Assembly (NCBI GenBank): GCA_050248715.1
Contig: JBFWRV010000017.1
Span: forward strand, 1-64,000
Reading direction: 5' to 3'
Length of the DNA: 64,000 nt
Origin: AWTP1-13 sp050248715
GTDB taxonomy: Bacteria > Pseudomonadota > Alphaproteobacteria > Rhizobiales > Hyphomicrobiaceae
Shown here: positions 44,504 to 54,174 of the stretch, one piece after another
How positions within the stretch are numbered: position 1 is the stretch's first letter
Layout: each line of letters begins with the position of its first letter
The notes under the pieces: model-generated
The model's database searches: none
The model's input: only the letters and a program-made list of their open reading frames with translations
What the model was told of the DNA's origin: nothing
Translations under genes and position numbers: made by a program

Positions 44504-44805
44504 CGCAGGGCCTCGAGGAAAGTACGTTCCTCGCTGACAATGAAACGCCTTTCCTGGGCAAAACGGAAGTTCGCTGCGCCCTCGGGATCGGCCTTGATCC
44601 GCGCGCGATAGGCTTCGTAGGCGGCGAGGCTGTCGAAGGAGATGAGCCCCCAGGCGATGGTGTTGGTTCCCTCGTGCGGCAGGAAATAGCCGACGAGGTC
44701 GCCGCCGCACTTGGGGATGATGCGGCCCCAGTTGCGGGCGTATTCGGCAAAAGCGTCGCGCTGGAAGGGGTCGATCACGTAGCGGATGAAGACAGTCACG
44801 GTCAT
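44500..44805 (-). CDS. NIPSNAP family protein
   Basis: The 101-residue protein begins MTVTVFIRYVIDPFQRDAFA and contains YARNWGRIIPKCGGDLVGYF and WGLISFDSLAAYEAYRARIK, the pattern of NIPSNAP-domain proteins, a dimeric ferredoxin-like fold with no settled activity. The ATG at 44805 has AGGAGG upstream. Its TAG stop is contributed by a palindromic repeat. It lies 161 bases downstream of the third Liv transporter on the same strand. Confidence 0.85.
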   Translation of the reverse strand: MTVTVFIRYVIDPFQRDAFAEYARNWGRIIPKCGGDLVGYFLPHEGTNTIAWGLISFDSLAAYEAYRARIKADPEGAANFRFAQERRFIVSEERTFLEALR

Positions 44806-44966
44806 GGCAACCTCCTGGTTCGAGGCCATCGTGCCGCGCGGCCGAGACCCCATGCTACGAGCCCGGCCGAAGTGTCTTCGTCATCCCGCACCCGCCAAGG
44901 CAGGAATCTGCCGGCCGGCAGAGGCGCTTGCATCGTTGCGCAAGCGCCTGCCTCACGGGTGTCGCG

Positions 44967-45671
44967 TCAGGCGCCCAGATACGCGCTCTTGACATGGGGG
45001 TTGTCGAGCAGTTCGGCCCCCGTGCCGGCGAGCGCCACGCGGCCCTGCTCGAGCACGTAGGAGCGGTCGGAAAGCTCGAGCGCCGCGAAGGCGTTCTGCT
45101 CCACCAGCACCACCGTCACGCCGCGGGCGCGGATGTCCCGGATGATCTCGAACGTGCGCTCAACCAGGTTAGGCGCAAGGCCCAGCGACGGCTCGTCGAA
45201 CAGCACCAGCTTGGGCCGCGACATCAGCGCGCGCGAGATTGCCAGCATCTGCTGCTCGCCGCCCGAGAGGGTGCCGGCGGCCTGATGGCGGCGCTCGGCG
45301 AGAATGGGAAAACGCGCATAGAGCTGCTCGAGATCGGCGGCCACGCCGTCGGCGTCGGCGCGCAGGTAGGAGCCCATCTCCAGGTTCTCGGCCACGGTCA
45401 TGTAGGGGAAGACGCGCCGCCCCTCGGGGCAATGCGCAATGCCGAGCGAAAGGATCCGCTTGGGCTCGGCGCGCGTTATGTCCTCGCCGAGGAAGGTGAT
45501 GCGCCCCGCCGCGGGCGAAAGCAGCCCGGAGATCGCCTTCAAGGTGGTGGTCTTGCCCGCACCGTTGGCACCGATCAGCGTGACGAGCTCGCCCTGCTTC
45601 ACCTCGATCGACAATTCCCGCACCGCTTCGACCTTGCCGTAGCGGCACACGAGTCCCTCAACCGTGAGCAC
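44967..45671 (-). CDS. livF: LivF-type ABC ATPase (Liv system 3)
   Basis: The 234-residue ATPase has Walker A GANGAGKTTT, signature LSGGEQQML and Walker B LVLFDEPSLG. A GTG at 45671 (VLTVEGLVCRYGKVEAVREL) with GAGAGG seven bases upstream gives the typical LivF length and is preferred to an ATG 75 bases earlier lying deep in livG. It overlaps livG by 14 bases. Confidence 0.92.
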   Translation of the reverse strand: MLTVEGLVCRYGKVEAVRELSIEVKQGELVTLIGANGAGKTTTLKAISGLLSPAAGRITFLGEDITRAEPKRILSLGIAHCPEGRRVFPYMTVAENLEMGSYLRADADGVAADLEQLYARFPILAERRHQAAGTLSGGEQQMLAISRALMSRPKLVLFDEPSLGLAPNLVERTFEIIRDIRARGVTVVLVEQNAFAALELSDRSYVLEQGRVALAGTGAELLDNPHVKSAYLGA

Positions 45672-46449
45672 GGGCGTACCTCTCGCCGAGATAGGCGCGA
45701 ATGACGTCGGGGTTCCTCTGGATCTCGGCGGGCGAGCCTTGCGCAATGATGCGCCCGTGGTTGAGGCAGACGATGCGGTCCGACACGCCCATCACCATCT
45801 TCATGTCGTGCTCGACCAGCAGCACGGTGATGCCATTGGCGCGGATGCGAGCCAGCAGGTCCATGAAGCTCGCGGTTTCCGTGGGGTTCATGCCGGACAC
45901 CGGCTCGTCGAGGAGCAGCAGTCTGGGCTTGGCGGCCAAAGCGATGGCAACTTCCAGCAACCGCAGCTCCCCATAGGGAAGCGAGGAGGCGACATCGTGC
46001 GCGCGTGCATCGAGCCCAACGAAACGCAGAATCCGGGACGCCTCCTCGGCAAGCTCCCGTTCCTCGCGCGCGACCGAGGGGAGGCCGAGCAGAATGGCGA
46101 GTGGTCGCTGCTTGGATTGCAGGTGCAGACCGATCGCCACGTTGCCATGCACGGTCTGGCCCGTGAACACGCTGGTCTTTTGGAAGGTGCGCACCACGCC
46201 GAGCGCGGCGATGGCGTTGGGCTCGAGCCCGTTCAGCCGCGTCTGACGATAGCGCAATTCGCCGCCGGCGGGCGTCGCATAGCCGGTGATGGCATTGAAG
46301 GCCGTGGTCTTGCCCGCGCCGTTCGGGCCTATGAGGGAGAGCACCTCCCCCTTGCGCACCTCGAAGGTGGCCGCATCGACAGCCGTCAGCCCCCCGAAGC
46401 GGATCGTCAGCGCCTCGACGGCAAGCTCGACGTCGGCGCCCGCGGTCAT
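45658..46449 (-). CDS. livG: LivG-type ABC ATPase (Liv system 3)
   Basis: The 263-residue ATPase has Walker A GPNGAGKTT, relaxed signature LPYGELRLLEVA and Walker B LLLLDEPVSG, with the switch histidine in VLLVEHDMKMV. Its ATG overlaps the livM stop (ATGA). It couples ATP hydrolysis to the LivHM channel. Confidence 0.94.
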   Translation of the reverse strand: MTAGADVELAVEALTIRFGGLTAVDAATFEVRKGEVLSLIGPNGAGKTTAFNAITGYATPAGGELRYRQTRLNGLEPNAIAALGVVRTFQKTSVFTGQTVHGNVAIGLHLQSKQRPLAILLGLPSVAREERELAEEASRILRFVGLDARAHDVASSLPYGELRLLEVAIALAAKPRLLLLDEPVSGMNPTETASFMDLLARIRANGITVLLVEHDMKMVMGVSDRIVCLNHGRIIAQGSPAEIQRNPDVIRAYLGERYARAHG

Positions 46450-47486
46450 CGCGCGGCCTCGGCGGCCGGCGGGCGGGCAGTCGTGCCGACCGCCGCGGAT
46501 GCCCGGCCCTGCCACCAGCGGCGCGCCGCCGGCACGATGCCCTCGGGCAGGAAATAGACGACCAGGATCATCAGCACGCCGTAGATCACCCACTGCACCT
46601 CGGGCTTGATGGCGGCGGCGCGCAGCATTTCCGGTAGCAAGCCGAAAATGAGGCCTCCGACGATGGGCCCCGCCAGCGTGCCCTTGCCGCCGCTGACAAC
46701 CATGATCACCATCGTCACCGTGTAGATGAAGAGAAATACGTCCGGGTCGACGATGCGGACATAATGGGCATAGAGCGCCCCGGCCGCACCCGCCATGGCT
46801 GCCGAGATCATCGTCGCCACCACGAGGTAGTGCGTGACGTTGACGCCGACGGAGGTGGCGAGCGGCTCGTTCTCCCTCAGCGCCATCATGGCGCGCCCGG
46901 CGCGCGAGTGCACGAGACGGCGAATGAGCACGTAGCAGATCACGGCGAGGGCGAGCACGAGCCAGTAGTTGGCCGGCTTGCGCAGGAAGTGCCACTCGAA
47001 CACGCCGGGTATGCCGAGCCGCAGCGCCGGGATGTTGTTGAGCGCCATGGGGCCCTGCGTCAGCTCCACCCAGTTGAGGGCGACGAGGCGCACGACCTCG
47101 GCAAAGCTCACCGTGACGATGACGAAGTAGGCGCCCCGCACCTTGAACGAGATCTTGCCGATAACCCAGCCGCTCAAGCCGGCGAGAATGATGCCGCAGA
47201 GCATGGCGAACCAGACGGGCTTTGCCTCCACCTTAACCAGCCAGTCCGGCAGCAGATGCACCTCGAACCCCAGCGACACCAGGCTCGAGACGTAGGCACC
47301 GATGCCGAAGAAGGCGACATGGCCCAGGCTGAGCTGTCCCGTGTAGCCGAGCAGCAGGTTCAGGCTCATCGCGGCGATGATGAAGATGCCCGTGATGATG
47401 AGCACGTGCAAAACGTAAAGGTCGGCCAGCCACAGCGGCACCGAGGCGAGAAAAGCGAGCCAGGTGACGGAGAGCCAGCGCTTCAA
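46446..47486 (-). CDS. livM: LivM-type ABC permease (Liv system 3)
   Basis: The 346-residue permease starts with a TTG at 47486 (MKRWLSVTWLAF), overlapping the livH stop as TTGA. It contains AAMSLNLLLGYTGQLSLGHV, the coupling loop MMALRENEPLATSVGV, and VSGGKGTLAGPIVGGLIFG. The tail is alanine-rich. It forms the channel with LivH. Confidence 0.92.
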   Translation of the reverse strand: MKRWLSVTWLAFLASVPLWLADLYVLHVLIITGIFIIAAMSLNLLLGYTGQLSLGHVAFFGIGAYVSSLVSLGFEVHLLPDWLVKVEAKPVWFAMLCGIILAGLSGWVIGKISFKVRGAYFVIVTVSFAEVVRLVALNWVELTQGPMALNNIPALRLGIPGVFEWHFLRKPANYWLVLALAVICYVLIRRLVHSRAGRAMMALRENEPLATSVGVNVTHYLVVATMISAAMAGAAGALYAHYVRIVDPDVFLFIYTVTMVIMVVSGGKGTLAGPIVGGLIFGLLPEMLRAAAIKPEVQWVIYGVLMILVVYFLPEGIVPAARRWWQGRASAAVGTTARPPAAEAAR

Positions 47487-48355
47487 CCGATGCGTTCCTT
47501 CTGGGCGAACAGGCCGGTCGGCTTGACGAGGAGAATGACGATGATAACCAGGAAGCCCATGCCGTCGCGGAAGCCCGAGGAGACGTAGCCCGCGCCCAAC
47601 TCCTCCATGAATGCGAGGATGAACCCGCCGATGGTGGCCCCGGGGATGCTGCCGAGCCCGCCCAGGATGACGATGGCGAAGGCCTTGAGCGAGGCGAGGT
47701 CACCCATCGTCGGATAGACGACGAATACGGGGCCAAGCAGCGCGCCGGCTGCTGCCGCCAGGCCAGAGCCCAGCGCGAACGTGGCGGTATGGATGAAGTT
47801 GATCTCGACGCCCATCAGCGCCGCCGTCTCGCGATCCTGGAAAGTGGCGCGCATGGCTTTGCCGAGACGCGTGCGGTTGATCAGGGCATAACTGGCAACG
47901 ATCAGCGCCAGCGCCACGACGAACACGAACAGCCGGTTCCAGGAGACCGATACGGGCCCCAGCACCAGCGGCGCGGACGGAAACGGGGTATCGATCGACT
48001 TGGCTACGCCGGACCAGGTGAGCTGCTCCATGTTCTGCAGCGCGATCCAGGCGCCGATCATCACCAGCATGGTAGTGTCGATGTCGGCGCCGCGCAGCCG
48101 TCGCAGCAGAAGAAACTCGAGCACGGCGCCCAGCATCATGCCGAGCACGACGGCCAGGACGAGCGCCAGGAAGAAGTTCACGCCGGCGAACATCACCCAC
48201 ATGAACATCATGTAGGCGCCGAAGCTGTAGAGTTCGCCATGGGTGAAGTTGACCACCCGCATGATGCCGAAGATCAGCGTCAGCCCGATGCCCAGCAGCG
48301 CGTACGTGCCGCCGAGAATGAGGGCATTGAGGCCGTGCTGGAGGAGCTGGTCCAT
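47483..48355 (-). CDS. livH: LivH-type ABC permease (Liv system 3)
   Basis: The 290-residue permease begins MDQLLQHGLNALILGGTYAL and has the LivH block GIMRVVNFTHGELYSFGAYM and VILGGLGSIPGATIGGFILA, ending LLVKPTGLFAQKERIG. It follows the binding-protein gene after 62 bases that contain a strong hairpin repeat. Confidence 0.93.
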   Translation of the reverse strand: MDQLLQHGLNALILGGTYALLGIGLTLIFGIMRVVNFTHGELYSFGAYMMFMWVMFAGVNFFLALVLAVVLGMMLGAVLEFLLLRRLRGADIDTTMLVMIGAWIALQNMEQLTWSGVAKSIDTPFPSAPLVLGPVSVSWNRLFVFVVALALIVASYALINRTRLGKAMRATFQDRETAALMGVEINFIHTATFALGSGLAAAAGALLGPVFVVYPTMGDLASLKAFAIVILGGLGSIPGATIGGFILAFMEELGAGYVSSGFRDGMGFLVIIVILLVKPTGLFAQKERIG

Positions 48356-48369
48356 CGAGGTCTTCTTCT

Positions 48370-48403
48370 CCCTCTCCCCATGCTCTTCGGCGCGGGGAGA
48401 GGG
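48370..48403. repeat. CCCTCTCCCC / GGGGAGAGGG hairpin between binding protein and permease
   Basis: A perfect 10-base inverted repeat with a 14-base loop lies between the binding-protein stop (48418) and the livH start (48355). Its sequence belongs to the CCCTCTCCC repeats common in Rhizobiales. A stem-loop just after a binding-protein gene often stabilises that part of the message and reduces read-through, giving more binding protein than permease; that role is inferred here. Confidence 0.65.
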
Positions 48404-48417
48404 GAGATCGGCGCGGC

Positions 48418-49581
48418 CTACTGCCTCACGACCTTGCCGCCCTCGATCTTGACGAGGTACACGGACGGCACGTTCTGCGCGCTCTCCTTGCCGGCCGGTC
48501 CCTGCTTGATGAAGGCGATGTCGCCGTTGATTCCCTTCACCTTGACGCCCCAAAGCGCCTTAGTGATCGCCTGGGCGTCGGGTTTGCCGGCCGCCTTGAT
48601 CGCCTCGACGATGGTGTAGATGCCGTCCCAGCCGCGGAAGCCTTCCGTCAGGCCGCCGACGTTGTGCTTCTTCTGGTTCCAGAGCGCCACGAACTTCTTG
48701 GCGACGTCGGGGTTCTTGACCGCGTCGGGGAACCAGGGCGTGAAGAACACCAGATGATAGGAGCCATTGGCGGCATCGCCGGCCTGGGCGATCAGCTGGT
48801 CGGGCGAGTTGGAGCCGCCGGTGGTGATGATGCGCTGGGGAACCTGCTGGTCCTTGGCCTGCTTCAGGATGAGCGTGATCTGCTCCACCGCCGTCGTCAC
48901 GAACAGCGTGTCGCTGCCCGAGGCCTTGATCTTGGCGAGCTGGGCGGAGAAGTCGGTGCCCTTCGGGTCCATCGTCTCCATCACGCCGACCTGCACCCCT
49001 TCCCTCTTTGCCATCTCGGAGAATTCCTTGGAGGCACCGAGACCAAAGTCGTTGTTGGTCGCGAGGAAGTCGGCCTTCTTGATGCCGAGCGTCTTGACCA
49101 GCGGCGTGAATGCCTTAGCCTCCATCTCCGAGGTCGGGCTGATGCGGAAGATGTAGGGGTTGCCGGAGACGGTGATCTTGCCGGACGATGATGTCTCGAC
49201 CAGCATCGGCACCTTGTATTCCTCGAGCTTCGGCATGACCGCGAGCGTCAGCGTCGAGCTCCAGGCGCCCAGCATCACCGGCACCTTGTCCTTGACGATC
49301 AGCTTCTCGGCCGTGGCGACGGCCTCGGTCGGGTTCGACTTGTTGTCCTCGATGATGAGCTGGATTTTTTTCCCGAGCACGCCGCCGGCCTTGTTGATCT
49401 CCTCCTCGGCGATCCTGGCGCCCTGCGCGACGTAGTTGCCGGATGCCGCGAAGGCGCCCGTCAGCGGCTGCGTCACGCCGATCTTGATGGTGTCCTGCGC
49501 GCCTGCGGCGGCGCCGAGGAGGGTTGCGCTCAGCACGGCACTGAGGGCTGTGAACATCAGATTGCGAGCATTGAATCTCAT
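48418..49581 (-). CDS. Branched-chain-amino-acid-type ABC binding protein (Liv system 3)
   Basis: The 387-residue precursor starts at the ATG 49581 after GGGAGA. A signal peptide (MRFNARNLMFTALSAVLSAT, cleavage after AAAGA) precedes a Peripla_BP_6 domain (IKIGVTQPLTGAFAASGNYV, IQLIIEDNKSNPTEAV). It is 159 bases downstream of the LLM gene on the same strand. The ligand could be the compound attacked by the CoA-transferase and LLM enzymes next door. Confidence 0.92.
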   Translation of the reverse strand: MRFNARNLMFTALSAVLSATLLGAAAGAQDTIKIGVTQPLTGAFAASGNYVAQGARIAEEEINKAGGVLGKKIQLIIEDNKSNPTEAVATAEKLIVKDKVPVMLGAWSSTLTLAVMPKLEEYKVPMLVETSSSGKITVSGNPYIFRISPTSEMEAKAFTPLVKTLGIKKADFLATNNDFGLGASKEFSEMAKREGVQVGVMETMDPKGTDFSAQLAKIKASGSDTLFVTTAVEQITLILKQAKDQQVPQRIITTGGSNSPDQLIAQAGDAANGSYHLVFFTPWFPDAVKNPDVAKKFVALWNQKKHNVGGLTEGFRGWDGIYTIVEAIKAAGKPDAQAITKALWGVKVKGINGDIAFIKQGPAGKESAQNVPSVYLVKIEGGKVVRQ

Positions 49582-49740
49582 AGGCGTCTCCCGTTGCTGC
49601 AGCATGCGGCGGTAGTCTCGAGGATCAATTTCTGGGGGTCTCGCTGGGCATCTTGTGCCAAGGTCAGCAACACCATCACAGTTCGACAATAAGAGGACCT
49701 CCCGTCACTGACAAGTTTTGGCGGGCGGCCGACGACGACT

Positions 49741-50703
49741 TCACTTCATCTTCTTTTTCAGTCGAGGGATGATTTCCTTGGCCACCGCCTCGACCTGCTC
49801 GTTTTCATAGCGGTAGGGCACGAAGATTATGCGATCGATGCCGGTCGCAAGGTGCGGCTCCAGCTGCTCCACGCACTCCTCGACGGTCCCCATGATGGCG
49901 CTCTCCATGGTCGATTCCGACCACGACGCATAGTCCCACTCCGTCTGCAGCCAGTGCTTCATCGGCGCCTCGATCTTGTCGCGGGCGCCAATGCAGATCG
50001 GGAGCTGGTTGGTGGAGATCAGCTCGTCGGGATTGCGCCCGGCTTCCTCGGCAAAGCCGCGGATTCGGGCCCAGACGCGGGAGAAGCTTTCGGCCGTGTA
50101 GTAGTAGGTGAGCCAGCCGTCGCCCTTGGTGGCGGCGCGCTTGAGCACGGCGTCGACGTAGCCGCCGATCAGGATCGGCGGCCGAGGCTTCTGCACGGGC
50201 TTGGGGTAGAGCACCGCGCCGCGCAGCTTGTAGGGCGGGTAGTCGCCGTCGACTTTCTCCTCCGTCCAGAGACGGTTGATGATCTCCAGGCCCTGCTCCA
50301 TGATCTTGCCGCGCTGATGAAAGTCGACGCCCATGGAGTCGAACTCGCGCTTGTACCAGCCCACTGCCGCCCCGACGATCAGGCGCCCGTCCGAGATGTG
50401 ATCGATGGTGGCAAGCTCCTTGGCCAGGATCACGGGGTTGCGCATCGGCATGACCAGGATGCCCGTGCCGATCTTGATCTTGGAGGTGCGCGCCGCCACC
50501 GCGGTCAGAATGGCAAGCGACTCGTGGATCGGAAAATTGGGATCGACCCCGAGCAGGATATGGTCCCAGGCCCACAGCGACTCGTAGCCCAGCTTCTCCA
50601 TGCGCACGCCATAGTCGATGAGCGCCTTCGCGTCCGGCATCTCCGGATACTTGGTGAAGTTGCGCATGGCGATGCCGAATGCGGTCTGCTTCTTCTTGGC
50701 CAT
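49741..50703 (-). CDS. LLM-family oxidoreductase, probable F420-dependent enzyme
   Basis: The 320-residue barrel protein has LGYESLWAWDHILLG near the N-terminus, SDGRLIVGAAVGWYKREFDS in the middle and PPILIGGYVDAVLKRAATKG later, matching LLM class F420-dependent oxidoreductases. Members move hydride between F420 and an organic substrate, or act as FMN-type monooxygenases. It lies between the CoA-transferase genes and the third Liv system. The full F420 pathway 4 kb upstream on the same strand makes F420 its most likely cofactor. Confidence 0.88.
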   Translation of the reverse strand: MAKKKQTAFGIAMRNFTKYPEMPDAKALIDYGVRMEKLGYESLWAWDHILLGVDPNFPIHESLAILTAVAARTSKIKIGTGILVMPMRNPVILAKELATIDHISDGRLIVGAAVGWYKREFDSMGVDFHQRGKIMEQGLEIINRLWTEEKVDGDYPPYKLRGAVLYPKPVQKPRPPILIGGYVDAVLKRAATKGDGWLTYYYTAESFSRVWARIRGFAEEAGRNPDELISTNQLPICIGARDKIEAPMKHWLQTEWDYASWSESTMESAIMGTVEECVEQLEPHLATGIDRIIFVPYRYENEQVEAVAKEIIPRLKKKMK

Positions 50704-50770
50704 AGTGACTCCATCAGCCTCAAGCGCTTCCCTCGCCCTAGCGGGGAGGGGAATTCGGTCGGCGATCGCC

Positions 50771-51550
50771 TCACGCCGTATAAAGTCGCTCCGGATCGAG
50801 CTCGCGCAGAACGTCGAGTTCCTCCGGGCGCGGCGGCTCTGCGATCTCCAGCTTGCTGTCGAACAACAGCTCGAAGCCCGTGTTCTCCTGCACCTGCTCT
50901 CGCGTCACGCCCTGATGCAGGGCGAGCACCTTCATCTCGCGCGTCTGATCGTCGAACCCCATGATGGCGAGGTCGGTGACCACGCGCCACATGCCGCCCT
51001 GCGGCAGTCCGGCCTCGGCGCGCGTGCGCCGGCCCTTGATCCAGCCGGGCGAGGTGATGAAGTCGACGTCGGCGACGAAGCGGCGTTTCTCGTGCTTCAT
51101 GGCGACGATCATGTCGGTGAGCGAGGAGATGTCGTTGCCGCCGCCGGTGCCGGGGAGCCTGATCTTCGGGTTGTCGGGATCGCCGATGAAGGAGGAGTTG
51201 AGGTTGCCGAAGCGGTCGATCTGCGCGCCGCCCATGAAGCCCACGTCCACATATCCGCGCTGCAGGAGCAGGAGCACGTCGGTGATCGGCAGCACCATGT
51301 TGGCGCGGCGCGTGCAGCGTTGCTCGTTGGTCGACGGCGGCAGCTCGCCGGGCACGATGAAGGGGCCGATCGTGCCGCCCTCGAACAGGATGGTGAGGTG
51401 CGGGGCGAAGTTGCACTGCGCCAGCGTGGCGGCAAGCAGCGGGATGCCGACGCCGGCGAACACGATCTGCCCGTCCTTGAGCAGCCGCGAGGCCATCACA
51501 GCCAGCAGCTCGGAGGCGGTATAGGCGCCGGCGCGATCGTGCTTAGTCAT
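50771..51550 (-). CDS. CoA-transferase family I, beta subunit
   Basis: The 259-residue protein is a class I CoA-transferase B subunit related to IpdB/GctB/AtoA. It contains LLAVMASRLLKDGQIVFAGV, TILFEGGTIGPFIVPGELP with the glutamate-glycine loop expected near the active site, FMGGAQIDRFGNLNSSFIGD and LPGTGGGNDISSL. AGGAG lies before the ATG at 51550, which overlaps the alpha gene by eight bases. The substrate is not visible. IpdAB relatives open steroid-derived rings as CoA esters, so hydrolytic ring cleavage is an option besides CoA transfer. Confidence 0.88.
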   Translation of the reverse strand: MTKHDRAGAYTASELLAVMASRLLKDGQIVFAGVGIPLLAATLAQCNFAPHLTILFEGGTIGPFIVPGELPPSTNEQRCTRRANMVLPITDVLLLLQRGYVDVGFMGGAQIDRFGNLNSSFIGDPDNPKIRLPGTGGGNDISSLTDMIVAMKHEKRRFVADVDFITSPGWIKGRRTRAEAGLPQGGMWRVVTDLAIMGFDDQTREMKVLALHQGVTREQVQENTGFELLFDSKLEIAEPPRPEELDVLRELDPERLYTA

Positions 51551-52531
51551 TGTGAACGCTCCTGCCGCGGCGGCACGCATCGAGCACGGCGTCCATGCCG
51601 AGCTTGTCGAGATACTCGGACCAGGACTTGGGTGCGTGGTAGAATTCCTCCAGATACTGCCTGCAGCCGGTCACCGCGTCCTTGGAGACGCGCTTGGCGT
51701 AATCGTCGAGGCTCGAGAAGAACGGCTCGTAGACGCCGTAGCATTCGTGCGGCGCGCAGCCCATCGGGGCCTCCACCACCGCCTCCACGGTGAAGAAGGG
51801 GATGCGCGTGGCGTCCGGCGTGCGCCGGATCTGATCGTTGGAGACGATGCGCTCGGTCGTCAGGATCACGCGGTTGGCGGCCATCGCCATGTCGATGTCC
51901 ATGAACTGCAGGCCGTCGAGCTGGGCATTGCCGTAGGCATCGCAGCGTTGCACGTGGATGAGCGCCACGTCGGGGTTGAGCGCCGGCAGCAGCGTCACCT
52001 GCTCGCCCGTGAAGGGACAGGCCATCGTCCTGATCTCATCGCCGACGCGCTTGCCGACGTCGGAGCCCACCATCGACCGCGAGGGCATGAAGGGCACGCC
52101 CATGGCGCCGGCGCGGTAACGCAGGCCGATCGACATGTGGCTCCACTCGTCGAAGCGGGCGAGCTTGGCCTCCGTATAGTGGCGCATCACCTTCGACACG
52201 CCCCAGACGATGCCCTGGGAGAACCAGCTGGTGATGATGTGCTTGCACACGCCCGAGGCGAGCAGCAGGTCGCCTTCGGTGGAGGTGATCGAGCGGGAGA
52301 CGGTCAGGTCCTGCTTGCGCGCGCGGATCAGCGCCCAGATCATGGCGATGGGCGTCCGCGACAGCGTGCAACCGCCGATCGCCACGTGCTCGCCGTTCTT
52401 GACAAGCCCGGCGGCCTCCTCGAGGGACATGACTTTTTCCCGCAGGCCGCGGTCGCGCGCGAGCGTCGCCTTGCGCAGCTGCTGATAGGGCTCGACCAGG
52501 GTGCCTGTGCTCATGCGGTGCTCGTTCCCGA

Positions 52532-52535
<4 letters not shown>
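51543..52535 (-). CDS. CoA-transferase family I, alpha subunit
   Basis: The product has about 330 residues and is the A subunit matching the next gene. VKNGEHVAIGGCTLSRTPIA is the N-terminal glycine loop; YRAGAMGVPFMPSRSMVGSD and VALIHVQRCDAYGNAQLDG are typical later blocks. The ATG at 52535 overlaps the stop of the PLP gene (ATGA); an ATG at 52514 is an alternative. It is about 70 residues longer than short A subunits, through an extended C-terminus (YAKRVSKDAVTGCRQYLEEF). Confidence 0.88.
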
Positions 52536-54052
<1,517 letters not shown>

Positions 54053-54083
54053 CACGCCACCTTGATCGGCGCCGATGTTTCTA

Positions 54084-54103
54084 TTGTCCTATTATTAGGA
54101 CAA
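54084..54103. promoter_or_regulatory. Perfect palindrome upstream of the PLP/CoA-transferase run
   Basis: TTGTCCTA-TTAT-TAGGACAA is an 8-4-8 perfect inverted repeat, 32 bases upstream of the PLP gene start and after the fbiC stop, in A/T-rich sequence unlike its surroundings. GT...AC spacing within each arm is of the kind bound by GntR-family repressors. It probably marks an internal promoter and operator that lets the PLP/CoA-transferase/LLM genes be regulated apart from F420 synthesis. Confidence 0.55.
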
Positions 54104-54174
54104 GTGGCGACCGCTGTCATCAAGGCCCGGGTGCCGATTGCAGAGAACAATTTTGCAACCCGGGCACAAGTCGT

